From NCBI GenBank assembly GCA_022449545.1, contig JAKUPN010000015.1, forward strand, positions 1-49,012: DNA of 49,012 bases, read 5' to 3'. Under the pieces are notes generated by a model. It did not search any database and had not been told where the DNA came from. It saw only the letters and a program-made list of their open reading frames with translations. A program made the position numbers and the translations under genes. This document shows, piece by piece, positions 16,013-24,555 of this stretch. Each line of letters starts with the position of its first letter. The stretch's first letter is position 1. Origin of the DNA: Alphaproteobacteria bacterium (lineage in GTDB: Bacteria > Pseudomonadota > Alphaproteobacteria > UBA6615).

Positions 16013-17446
16013 ATGAAAATCGTCAAGAAAAATATATCCTGTTCAATTCCCGAAGGGTTCGTACAGGAAATTCATAAAATTGTTGGAAAAAATGGTGTGA
16101 TCACAAACCCCTCTGACATGACACCTTACTTAGAAGAAACAAGAGGGATATATGTAGGAGCTAGCCCTGCAATTATAAGACCCAAGGACACTCTTCAAGT
16201 CTCTAAAATTGTTGCAATGTGTTCCAAAGAAAACATTGGAATAGTTCCCCAAGGAGGAAATACAGGATTATGTGGAGGGGGTGTTGCATCAGGAGAGTTA
16301 ATAATTAATTTAGAAAGAATGAACGAAATTCGTTCTATTGACACAATCAATTATACAATAACCGTAGACGCTGGATGTATTCTTTCTGACTTACAAAGAG
16401 TTTCGGAAGAAAACGATCGTTTTTTTCCCCTTAGTCTGGGAGCAGAGGGTTCTTGTCAAATTGGTGGCAATCTATCAACCAATGCTGGTGGAACTTCAGT
16501 TTTGCGTTACGGCAATGCTCGTGAACTGGCCTTAGGGTTGGAGGTGGTCCTTTCAGATGGACGTATTTGGAATGGTCTCTCTGGACTTCGAAAAGACAAT
16601 ACAGGCTACGACTTAAAACAATTATTCATAGGGGCAGAAGGAACATTAGGTATTATTACTGGAGCCGTTTTAAAATTGTTTCCACTGCCTCGTGAACGCC
16701 AAACGGTGTTCGTCGCAAACAAAGACCTGGAGTCAATTTTAAAACTCCTTTCTTTAGCACGAAATTGTAGCGGTGATACAGTCTCTGCTTTTGAATTTAT
16801 TCCAAGAATCGGTATTGATCTATCTCTAAAACATATGCCTGAAACGGTTGACCCTCTATCAGATAAACATGACTGGTATACTTTAATTGAATTTGAAAGT
16901 GGTACTTCAGGGAACGGGCTGGATAAGGTTATGGAAATGTTTTTGAATGAGGCTCTTGAAAATAATCTTATAATAGACGGCGTAATTGCCCAATCGGAAG
17001 AACAACGGCATAAACTGTGGTTTATAAGAGAGGCAATGGTTCTTGCTCAAAAACCTGAAGGGGCAAGTATTAAAAATGATATTTCTGTGCCAATTTCTAA
17101 GATACCAGATTTTATTTCAAAAGCAGACAAGGTTGTAAAAAAAATATGCCCTGGGATACGCCCTATTGCTTTTGGCCATATCGGTGACGGCAATGTCCAT
17201 TATAATTTGCAACAACCATTAGATATAGAAGAAGAATCATTTATGTCCCTTCGTGAAAATTTGAATGAATCAATTATGGATCTTGTCCAAAGTCTAGGAG
17301 GAAGCTTTAGTGCCGAACATGGAATCGGAATCTTAAAAGTCCCGGAAATGGTTATCTATAAAACCAAAATTGAACTTGAGTTAATGAAATTGTTGAAAGA
17401 CACTCTAGACCCAAATAATATTCTTAACCCAGGAAAAATATTATAA
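16013..17446 (+). CDS. FAD-linked D-2-hydroxyacid dehydrogenase (GlcD/D2HGDH-like)
   Basis: A 477-residue flavoprotein of the VAO/GlcD family. PQGGNTGLCGGG (about 79-90) and GGNLSTNAGG with GAEGTLGIITG (about 205-215) form the FAD-binding domain. GHIGDGNVHYN (about 385) and SAEHGIGILK (about 435) are the substrate and metal-binding motifs of the FAD-oxidase C-terminal domain. Members oxidise D-lactate, D-2-hydroxyglutarate or glycolate, passing electrons to a quinone or ETF. No glcE/glcF partner is adjacent, which argues for a self-contained D-2-hydroxyglutarate- or D-lactate-type enzyme. The next gene, an acyl-CoA dehydrogenase, starts 31 bases later and may share the transcript. Confidence 0.9.
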   Translation: MKIVKKNISCSIPEGFVQEIHKIVGKNGVITNPSDMTPYLEETRGIYVGASPAIIRPKDTLQVSKIVAMCSKENIGIVPQGGNTGLCGGGVASGELIINLERMNEIRSIDTINYTITVDAGCILSDLQRVSEENDRFFPLSLGAEGSCQIGGNLSTNAGGTSVLRYGNARELALGLEVVLSDGRIWNGLSGLRKDNTGYDLKQLFIGAEGTLGIITGAVLKLFPLPRERQTVFVANKDLESILKLLSLARNCSGDTVSAFEFIPRIGIDLSLKHMPETVDPLSDKHDWYTLIEFESGTSGNGLDKVMEMFLNEALENNLIIDGVIAQSEEQRHKLWFIREAMVLAQKPEGASIKNDISVPISKIPDFISKADKVVKKICPGIRPIAFGHIGDGNVHYNLQQPLDIEEESFMSLRENLNESIMDLVQSLGGSFSAEHGIGILKVPEMVIYKTKIELELMKLLKDTLDPNNILNPGKIL

Positions 17447-17477
17447 GTAGATTTAAATTCTACATTAGGAAAACTAA

Positions 17478-19265
17478 ATGACTGATTACAACGCACCAAT
17501 AAAGGATATGAAGTTTGTATTAGAAGAACTCTGTGACCTGGATAATCTTAATAGCTTTCCTGCTTTCTCTGAAGTGAATGAGGAACTAGTCGGACAAATT
17601 CTTAATGAATCTGCACGATTTACTAACGAAGTCATATCCCCTTTAAATCAATTGGGAGATAAGCAAGCGTCTAAATTAACTAATGGTAGCGTTAAAACAC
17701 CAGATGGTTTTAAGGAAGCATATAGTCAGTTTATTGAGGGAGGTTGGAATGGCACACCATTTAGCCCCGAATATGGCGGCATGGGCCTTCCCTGGACTAT
17801 AACAACTGCATTAATGGAAATGTGGCAGTCTGCAAATTTAGCTTGGTCACTTTGTCCTCTTCTAACTGTAGGAGCCATTGAAGCTGTCAAAGCCCACGGA
17901 ACCCCCGAACTACAATCTACTTACTTACCTAAACTAGTTAGCGGGGAATGGACTGGCACAATGAATCTTACCGAACCGCAAGCCGGAACTGACCTTGGCC
18001 TGCTAAAGTCAAGAGCAATTCGTGAAGGAGATCATTACTTAATTACTGGACAAAAAATATTTATTACGTATGGAGAACATGACTTTACGAAAAATATAAT
18101 ACATCTCGTACTTGCACGACTTCCTGATGCTCCAGCAGGAATAAAGGGCATTAGTTTATTTTTAGTGCCAAAATATATTGTTAATTCAGATGGAAGCCTA
18201 GGAGAACGAAACGACGCATATGCCGTTAATTTAGAAGAAAAATTAGGAATTCACGCAAGTCCAACCTGCGTTATGGCTTACGGTGACAATGGTGGTGCAC
18301 ACGGATATTTAATCGGCGAAGAAAATGATGGTCTTCGTTGTATGTTTACTATGATGAATAGTGCAAGATTAAACGTCGGTCTTCATGGCGTAGCCATCGG
18401 AGAACGCGCATATCAACGGGCAGTCGATTTTGCAAAGAATAGGGTACAATCTGCCCCTGTTAGTGGACGAGGAACTTCTGTAACAATTATAAATCACCCT
18501 GATGTTCGTCGTATGCTAATGATGATGCGTGCACAAATAGAAGCTATGCGTTCTATTTGTTACTACACCAACACAGCGCTTGATTTATCACGACACCACG
18601 ATGATGAAAAAATAAGACTTAAAAACCATGCTAGAATGGATCTTTTAACGCCAGTTGTAAAAGCCTGGTGTACTGACCTTGGTGTAGACATTGCTTCTCT
18701 AGGTCTCCAGGTCCATGGGGGAATGGGGTTTATAGAAGAAACTGGAGCTGCCCAACATTTGAGGGATGCACGAATAGCTCCAATTTATGAGGGAACCAAT
18801 GGAATACAAGCGATAGATTTGTTAGGCAGAAAATTACTTAAAGATGGTGGAAAAGAAGTTCTTAACTTACTCGAAGAAATAGAAGAGATTGACCAAGATT
18901 TGTTAGACACAGAAGATACTGACTGTATGGCCATACAAAAGTCTCTTGCTACGGGAAGAACATCCCTACAGAAAGCAACGAACTGGCTACTTGACCCTAC
19001 AAATAATGATATTGACACAAAGTTTGCAGGTGCCACTCCATTCCTACACCTCGTTGGGACAGTTGTTGGTGGATGGCTTATAGCTCGCGGAGCACTGGCG
19101 GCACACAGACAATTATCAAATGGTGGTGATCAAAAATTTCTTGAGGCCAAAGTTATAACTGCACGGTTCTATTCAGATCATATATTACCGCGCACAGAAG
19201 CACTACTACCTGAGATCACTAATGGCAGCTCGTCGGTATTGGCTTTGGCAGAAGAGCAATTCTAA
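17478..19265 (+). CDS. acyl-CoA dehydrogenase, ~600-residue DmdC-like class
   Basis: A 595-residue acyl-CoA dehydrogenase. It has the N-terminal extension of this class (YNAPIKDMKFVLEEL) and the FAD loop MNLTEPQAGTDLG (about 155-167). The catalytic base is Glu438 in YEGTNGIQ. A C-terminal extension (about 470-595) is characteristic of this class. Members with this build include DmdC, which oxidises 3-methylmercaptopropionyl-CoA in DMSP breakdown, and broad FadE-like enzymes. No dmdB or dmdD gene is adjacent, so DMSP catabolism is only a possibility. It is preceded by TAGGAAA and followed 42 bases later by the HCCA-isomerase-like gene. Confidence 0.92.
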   Translation: MTDYNAPIKDMKFVLEELCDLDNLNSFPAFSEVNEELVGQILNESARFTNEVISPLNQLGDKQASKLTNGSVKTPDGFKEAYSQFIEGGWNGTPFSPEYGGMGLPWTITTALMEMWQSANLAWSLCPLLTVGAIEAVKAHGTPELQSTYLPKLVSGEWTGTMNLTEPQAGTDLGLLKSRAIREGDHYLITGQKIFITYGEHDFTKNIIHLVLARLPDAPAGIKGISLFLVPKYIVNSDGSLGERNDAYAVNLEEKLGIHASPTCVMAYGDNGGAHGYLIGEENDGLRCMFTMMNSARLNVGLHGVAIGERAYQRAVDFAKNRVQSAPVSGRGTSVTIINHPDVRRMLMMMRAQIEAMRSICYYTNTALDLSRHHDDEKIRLKNHARMDLLTPVVKAWCTDLGVDIASLGLQVHGGMGFIEETGAAQHLRDARIAPIYEGTNGIQAIDLLGRKLLKDGGKEVLNLLEEIEEIDQDLLDTEDTDCMAIQKSLATGRTSLQKATNWLLDPTNNDIDTKFAGATPFLHLVGTVVGGWLIARGALAAHRQLSNGGDQKFLEAKVITARFYSDHILPRTEALLPEITNGSSSVLALAEEQF

Positions 19266-19307
19266 GTATTTATATATATAATTTTAAACAACATGTGAGA
19301 GATATCA

Positions 19308-19910
19308 ATGAATGAACCAATAGACTTTTATTTTGCTTGTGTTTCTCCATGGTCATATCTTGCCACGGACGAACTTAGGAGAATAGCTGATGAAAATGAC
19401 CGTGAGATAAACTATAAGCCGATAGATGTTGGACGGTCCTGGAAAGAAGCTGGTGCCGGACAGCCAATGGACAATAGGCCTGAGGTTCTGCTTAATTACC
19501 GCCTTGTAGAATTACCACGTTGGGCAGCTTGGCGAAGTACCGAAATAAACATCAAACCAAAATATTTCCCCGTATCTTATTTTCTTTCTTCTAACGTAAT
19601 AATTGCTGCTCACCAATCTGGAGCAGACGTTCATCAATTAACCCGAGCATTAATGAGAGGCTGCTGGGTCGAGGAACTAGATATATCTGATGAGAAAACT
19701 GTATCAAATATTGTTAGTGGTGTAGGATTAAATAGTTCGGAAATTCTTGAGTCTGCAAAAACTACCAAGGTAGAGGAAGAACTCTCTTCAAACACTGTCT
19801 CAGCTTTAGCCGCCGGTGCATGGAGTGTCCCTTCAATAGTATTAGATAAAGAGTTGTTTTTTGGTCAAGACCGTTTAGAGATGATTTCATGGCGTCTCAA
19901 AGGTAATTAG
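19308..19910 (+). CDS. 2-hydroxychromene-2-carboxylate isomerase-like protein (DsbA/kappa-GST fold)
   Basis: A 200-residue protein starting PIDFYFACVSPWSYLATDEL. The SPWSY motif contains the Ser at the glutathione-activating position of HCCA isomerases and kappa-class GSTs. The C-terminal SVPSIVLDKELFFGQDRL is the cis-Pro loop and the conserved FGQDRL tail. HCCA isomerase acts in naphthalene breakdown, but homologues are widespread without that pathway. Here it is more likely a general glutathione-dependent isomerase or oxidoreductase of the neighbouring acyl-CoA/aromatic catabolism. It ends 6 bases from the convergent HAD gene. Confidence 0.85.
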   Translation: MNEPIDFYFACVSPWSYLATDELRRIADENDREINYKPIDVGRSWKEAGAGQPMDNRPEVLLNYRLVELPRWAAWRSTEINIKPKYFPVSYFLSSNVIIAAHQSGADVHQLTRALMRGCWVEELDISDEKTVSNIVSGVGLNSSEILESAKTTKVEEELSSNTVSALAAGAWSVPSIVLDKELFFGQDRLEMISWRLKGN

Positions 19911-19916
19911 AAAACT

Positions 19917-20471
19917 CTACTCATATTTTTCTAACCAATCTACCGCTTCAACCAAAGAACTCACGGTGATATCCGCTTGGGTGTGAAGGTTTTTATTAGA
20001 GGAATCTATTAACAACTTTTTTCCTACACCCGCACTAATAGCTGCCTCAATATCACTCTCTCTATCACCAACCATCGCCGATTCAGCCAGGTTTATTCCT
20101 AAAGACTTTTGAGCCTTGATTATCATTCCTGGACCGGGTTTACGATCAATTGATTCTCGTTTATAAACTCCAATTCCCTCTTGGGGATGAGTAGGAGCGT
20201 GAAAAACTTCGGTTATTTCAATACCTTTTTGTGAAAACTGCTTACACATCCAATAAGTTAATTTTTGAAAATCATCTTCACTAAATATTCCGCGACCAAT
20301 TCCCGCTTGGTTAGTTATAATGACTAGACGATACCCCAAGTCAATTGCTCTTCGACAAGCTACGAATACACCTTCCTGAAAAATAAAATCCTCTGGACGC
20401 CATATATAACCAACATCAACATTTATAACCCCGTCCCTATCCAAAAAAAGCACTTTTGAATCTTTTTTCAT
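19917..20471 (-). CDS. GmhB-like HAD-IIIA phosphatase (histidinol/heptose bisphosphate phosphatase family)
   Basis: A 184-residue HAD phosphatase. Motif I is LDRDGVINVDVGYI (Asp11/Asp13), motif II is VIITNQAGIGRG, motif III is DRKPGPGMI and motif IV is VGDRESDIEAA. This is the GmhB/HisB-N family, which removes the 7-phosphate of heptose bisphosphates for LPS. The Cys-rich zinc loop of E. coli-type GmhB is absent: the segment HAPTHPQEGIGVYKRESIDR contains no Cys. It overlaps the upstream TPP-enzyme gene by one base and is the last gene of the dehalogenase operon. Heptose is therefore not the only possible substrate. Confidence 0.82.
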   Translation of the reverse strand: MKKDSKVLFLDRDGVINVDVGYIWRPEDFIFQEGVFVACRRAIDLGYRLVIITNQAGIGRGIFSEDDFQKLTYWMCKQFSQKGIEITEVFHAPTHPQEGIGVYKRESIDRKPGPGMIIKAQKSLGINLAESAMVGDRESDIEAAISAGVGKKLLIDSSNKNLHTQADITVSSLVEAVDWLEKYE

Positions 20472-22135
20472 TAGGACGACTTTATTGACTCACGAATTTC
20501 GGTCAATGTCATATTTGTTGATAGTAATTCCTGGCTTACCAAAATTTCAATTACTGTTGGACCTGTATTATTTAAGGCTCGTTTAAGTGCCGGTTCGAAT
20601 TGACTAGTATCCTCTACTCTTTCTCCTTTCACCCCAAAAGATTGTGCCCATTCAACAAAATCTGGATTACTTAAATCAGTAGCGAACTTACGACCAGGAT
20701 ACTCTCTTTCTTGATGCATGCGTATGGTTCCATACATTGAGTTATTGGCAATAATGACAATTATCTTGAGCCCATGATGAACTGCAGTAGCAAGTTCATT
20801 ACCTGTCATCAATATTCCTCCATCTCCGACATAGCAAATAACTGTGGCATCAGGGCATGCTACTTTGGCAGAGACTGCTGCCGGTAGCCCATAACCCATG
20901 GCACCATTAGTCGCCCCAAGAAATGATTTGTATGAATGAAATGGAAGATACCTACCCGCCCAACCAGCAAAATTACCGGCATCAGAAGTAAAAATCGTAT
21001 CATCTGGTATTAAATCACGCAGCCTGTTGAAAATTTCTCCTAAGTTTAAATTCCCGGGTACACTTTTGGGCTTTACCCAGGATTTAAAATCTTTTCGGGC
21101 CTCTCTCGTCCATTCATCCCATACAATTCTCTCCGACGTTTCTCCGTTAGAGACAACCTTAAAAAAAGATTCCACATCAGAATAAATTCCTAAATCAGGT
21201 TTATAAACTCTACCTAATTCCTGTTTGTCAGGATAAATATGAATTAGAGATTGCTTAGGCTTTGGGGGAGATAATAGTGTGTAACCCTGAGTAGTAATTT
21301 CCCCTAGCCTAGCACCTATCACTATTAATAAATCCGCCTCTCTAACACGTTGTGCCAGATTTGGGTTAGCCCCAATACCTATCTCACCCACGTAGTTTGG
21401 ATGGTTGTTATCAAAAATATCTACGGCTCGAAATGACGATGCAACGGGTAAATTATTCTTTTTTGCGAAAGCAACCAATTGTTTACTCGCATGATCTGAC
21501 CATCCTCCACCTCCGACTATTACTAAAGGTCTTTTGGATTTACTTAAAAGATTATAAAGTTTATTTATTTTAACGTTCTGAGGCGGAATTTTAATTTTAT
21601 TAAATTTTGGCAAGTCATTAACTTCAACCTCATCTGTCAGAATATCTTCAGGAAGAGAAACAATGACTGGCCCAGGTCTACCAGATGTTGAACGAGAAAA
21701 TGCTTCAGAAATTATTTGCGGTAGTAAAGCCGCGTCATTTACCTCTACAACCCACTTCGCTAGTGGAGCGAACATAGATTCATAATCCACTTCCTGAAAA
21801 GCTTCACGTTGACGAAATTTTCTTGGAACTTGACCAATAAACATAATCATTGGAGAAGAATCCTGCATAGCAGTATGAACACCTATGCTACCATTGCAAG
21901 CTCCGGGCCCCCTTGTAACAAACGTAATCCCTGGATTACCGGTCAACTTACCGTATGCCTCACCCATAAATGCTGCACCGTTCTCATGACGGCATGTAAC
22001 AACTGTGATTTCATCTTCAGAATCAGATAAAGAATCAATCACAGCTAAATAACTTTCACCAGGAACACAAAAAACAGTATCCACTTCGTGAATCTTTAGT
22101 GCTTGAACTAGTATCTGGCCACCAGTGCGTTTCAA
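20471..22135 (-). CDS. thiamine pyrophosphate-dependent enzyme, acetolactate synthase/benzoylformate decarboxylase superfamily
   Basis: A 554-residue three-domain ThDP enzyme. Glu27 in CVPGESYL is the cofactor-activating Glu. A central FAD/structural domain spans about 190-320, and the ThDP-binding motif GDGG...ANN runs from about 437 to 465. It resembles acetolactate synthase-like 'TPP-binding proteins' lacking a regulatory subunit. No ilvH partner is adjacent, so it is probably not the biosynthetic IlvB. Candidate reactions are 2-oxoacid decarboxylation or carboligation in catabolism. The gene starts 18 bases after the broken hydrolase and overlaps the HAD phosphatase, so it is inside a four-gene transcript. 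Confidence 0.88.
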   Translation of the reverse strand: MKRTGGQILVQALKIHEVDTVFCVPGESYLAVIDSLSDSEDEITVVTCRHENGAAFMGEAYGKLTGNPGITFVTRGPGACNGSIGVHTAMQDSSPMIMFIGQVPRKFRQREAFQEVDYESMFAPLAKWVVEVNDAALLPQIISEAFSRSTSGRPGPVIVSLPEDILTDEVEVNDLPKFNKIKIPPQNVKINKLYNLLSKSKRPLVIVGGGGWSDHASKQLVAFAKKNNLPVASSFRAVDIFDNNHPNYVGEIGIGANPNLAQRVREADLLIVIGARLGEITTQGYTLLSPPKPKQSLIHIYPDKQELGRVYKPDLGIYSDVESFFKVVSNGETSERIVWDEWTREARKDFKSWVKPKSVPGNLNLGEIFNRLRDLIPDDTIFTSDAGNFAGWAGRYLPFHSYKSFLGATNGAMGYGLPAAVSAKVACPDATVICYVGDGGILMTGNELATAVHHGLKIIVIIANNSMYGTIRMHQEREYPGRKFATDLSNPDFVEWAQSFGVKGERVEDTSQFEPALKRALNNTGPTVIEILVSQELLSTNMTLTEIRESIKSS

Positions 22136-22153
22136 CTTACTTCTCCAAAAAAT

Positions 22154-23065
22154 TTATAGATACTTACTATACCAATCTAAAACCTCTGATTTCTGTATTT
22201 CGTGTGATTCAGGATTAATAAAGTGATATGAATCGTAATGCTGAGCGTTTGGTATTTTTACGAGCCTCTTCGGTTCACCTAGTGCTTTATAGCATTCTAA
22301 TTGCTCAGCCACTGGAACAAGCATATCAAACTCAGAATAAACCATCAAAACTGGTCTTGGCGAAATCTGACTCGCCACCCATTCTGGCTTAAAGCGCCAG
22401 CAAGCTGCGGCACTCTCCAAATCATACTCGGGAACAAATCTGTGGTCTTTCGTATGAAAATCTTTAAAAACATCCATTGTGTGTGGATCTATAAGCATAA
22501 TGTCACCCAATGGAGCAGTGGTTTTTTCTCCTGTAAGTACTCTTTTTCGTTCAGCCTCTTCCACTTCTACTTTGAATTCTTGCCATTCATGGGGACGACG
22601 AACACTTTTCATCCAACGTTCACCATCTGAAACCATTACAGCAGAAGCTATAACCTTTACTCGCTCATCAAAAGCACCACACCATATTGCATTTGCTCCA
22701 CCCCAACTAGACCCATAATAAGCAATTCTCTCAGGGTTTACACCTTCGACCGTCTACAGGAAAGTAACTGAATCATAGGTGGCTTGGGCTTGTTCCAATG
22801 GCCTGTGTCGACCACGCTCCCCTTCACTAACTCCAAATCCAGGGTAGTCCCAAGAAAGGACAAAATAACCAGCTTCCCAAAGCCAATGAGGTACATCCAT
22901 ACCATAAACATCTTTCATGCCGCTGTATCCATGAAGTACAATTACACCGGGTCGTGGTTGATCTCCCGCCTTCCAGTCTTTGGGTTTATATAAAAATCCA
23001 GCAATTTTTTTTCCATCAGAATAGTAACTAACCTCATCCCATACTTTTTCATGTTGCATATTCAC
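22154..23065 (-). pseudogene. alpha/beta hydrolase interrupted by one in-frame amber codon
   Basis: From ATG 23065 the frame encodes a hydrolase N-terminus with VIVLHGYSGMKDVYG (oxyanion region) and SWDYPGFGVSEGERG. It then stops at TAG 22754-22756 (codon 104). The same frame stays open for the next 199 codons and restores the family core: YYGSSWGG with nucleophile Ser120, SEFDMLVP with the Asp, and NAQHYDSYHF with the His. One C-to-T change from CAG (Gln) would explain the stop. The N-terminal fragment lacks the whole triad. The downstream ATG at 22636 starts after the nucleophile, so neither piece could work. TAG is an ordinary stop for other genes here (nrdB, mntR), which makes recoding unlikely. 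The cause may be a real mutation or a read error. Confidence 0.85.
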
Positions 23066-23087
23066 ACTCCAATAAAATTTAAACTTT

Positions 23088-23972
23088 TCAACTTATCGAC
23101 TGATACCAATCACTTAGGGCTAAACCTATTTCATCAGGCGAGTCCTCTTGGGGATGATGAAGCCCTTTAACCTCTACTACGGTTTGGTTTGGCCAAGTGT
23201 TAATAATATCAAAATCATTGCCAAATAAAATCTGACCAGGAACGGCACGCAAAAATAATTTTGGAATATTATTCATAGCCATCCAGCTGGAAAGTTTCTC
23301 AACTTGTCTAACAACCGCTTTGGGTTCACCCTCAATAGGAATTTGACGAGGCCAGCTCAATGTAGGCCTCTTGTTTTCCATCGCGCCTTCATAAGGACGT
23401 CGGATTTCCTCCATCGTTTCGGCGTCTATTTTGCGTAAAACTCCTCCGGTAAATATATTCTCAATGAAGTAATTATCCTCAAGAACCAATTTTTCTCCAT
23501 TTGGCCCTCTTACTTTACGAAGCCTTTCACCATGTCCATCTGGGTAATCATCATAGCTTGAATGATTCCCAACTACTATCTCACAATGTGCCAGCCCTTT
23601 AACCTTAGAAGGATTAGCTTGTGCCCAAGTTAAGCCGAGAGGGCCTCCCCAGTCATGCATAACAAAAGTAACATCTTGTTCAACATTGAGAGCCTGCAAA
23701 GCGCCATTTATGTAAATTTGATGTTCAGCCAAAGTATAAGATTCGGGGCCTGAACCAGGTATTTTATCTGAATCTCCCTGCCCAATGTTATCTATTGCTA
23801 TTAAACGACCCATGCCCTCAAGGTATGGCAAAATATTACGCCACATATAAGCTGAATTAGCATTCCCGTGAAGAAAAACAATTGGTGAACCAGAACCAAT
23901 GTCAACACACGCCATTTTTAAACCATTAACAAGTAAATTTTTCTTGCGATAGCGAAATTTAGAATCTATCAA
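23088..23972 (-). CDS. dhaA: haloalkane dehalogenase, subfamily II (DhaA/LinB-like)
   Basis: Haloalkane dehalogenases cleave carbon-halogen bonds hydrolytically, giving an alcohol and a halide. The complete DhaA-type active site is visible. Nucleophile Asp107 and halide-binding Trp108 are in MHDWGGPLG. Asn37 is the second halide ligand in FLHGNANS. Glu131 is the catalytic acid after strand beta-6 in AHCEIVV, and His272 is the base in GLHHPQEDSP. The Asn+Trp halide pair and the Glu position place it in subfamily HLD-II. Length 294 is normal, with no signal peptide. It heads a minus-strand cluster; the broken hydrolase starts 22 bases downstream. Natural substrates could be marine organohalides, but that is inference. 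Confidence 0.9.
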   Translation of the reverse strand: MIDSKFRYRKKNLLVNGLKMACVDIGSGSPIVFLHGNANSAYMWRNILPYLEGMGRLIAIDNIGQGDSDKIPGSGPESYTLAEHQIYINGALQALNVEQDVTFVMHDWGGPLGLTWAQANPSKVKGLAHCEIVVGNHSSYDDYPDGHGERLRKVRGPNGEKLVLEDNYFIENIFTGGVLRKIDAETMEEIRRPYEGAMENKRPTLSWPRQIPIEGEPKAVVRQVEKLSSWMAMNNIPKLFLRAVPGQILFGNDFDIINTWPNQTVVEVKGLHHPQEDSPDEIGLALSDWYQSIS

Positions 23973-24130
23973 CTCCTGGACTTTCTATTACTATTACTAT
24001 TATTTGTGAATGTGATATGTGTACTAGGTGATATACAATCTAATAAAAATAGCGATTAGAACGTAATGCTTAACCATACAACAGTATTTGGCAAGTTGTT
24101 AATCATCCCAGAATACAGGTGGTAATTAAT

Positions 24131-24544
24131 ATGGCGGAACATCTGCACCACACACATTTATTCACAAATGATTTAGATGCGACCGTAACGTGGTGGCAAA
24201 AAATTCTGGGTGGTGAAGTAATCTATGATGGTGATTTTGGCGGAGCGCGAAATGTCTTTATGCGTATTGGAACAGGACGCATACACTTTTATGAACAAAA
24301 TCCACGTGATGACGGAAAAGGAGCCCTACACCATCTAGGCATTCGTACAGATAACCTTGAAAAATTATACAACCGACTGACTGCATCAGGTATAGAATTT
24401 AGAAGTGGTGTTCGAGACTTTGGTGCATGGAAGTATATTATGTGCCCCGCACCCGACAATGTTTTGCTTGAATTATTTGAGGTTGATTCATCCAAACTAC
24501 AAGGTGGGGCAGCAGAATACTTTAAAGATGTCACGGAGGATTAA
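24131..24544 (+). CDS. VOC (glyoxalase/bleomycin resistance) family protein
   Basis: ATG 24131 is preferred because CAGGTGG lies 8 bases upstream; a GTG at 24119 is in frame but overlaps that site. The 137-residue product is a single vicinal-oxygen-chelate module pair. HLHHTHLFTNDLDATVTWW (metal His near the N-terminus), GRIHFYEQNP, GALHHLGIRTDNL (second His) and NVLLELFEVD (Glu) are consistent with a divalent-metal site. Members are glyoxalases, dioxygenases or epimerases; no specific reaction can be assigned. It is divergent from the dehalogenase gene and 11 bases upstream of an MFS exporter. Confidence 0.85.
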   Translation: MAEHLHHTHLFTNDLDATVTWWQKILGGEVIYDGDFGGARNVFMRIGTGRIHFYEQNPRDDGKGALHHLGIRTDNLEKLYNRLTASGIEFRSGVRDFGAWKYIMCPAPDNVLLELFEVDSSKLQGGAAEYFKDVTED

Positions 24545-24555
24545 AGTATTAAATT

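Noticed and set aside
22154-22636. Stand-alone 160-residue hydrolase starting at 22636
   Set aside because: It starts after the nucleophile elbow and is in the same frame as the upstream fragment; it is the tail of the amber-interrupted gene.
22301-22718. Plus-strand ORFs of 109 and 79 codons
   Set aside because: They lie antisense to the hydrolase pseudogene and have no recognisable motif.
22754-22756. Amber codon as pyrrolysine or programmed readthrough
   Set aside because: TAG ends other ordinary genes here (nrdB, mntR, a BKACE gene, M14), and no pyl genes or readthrough context are seen.
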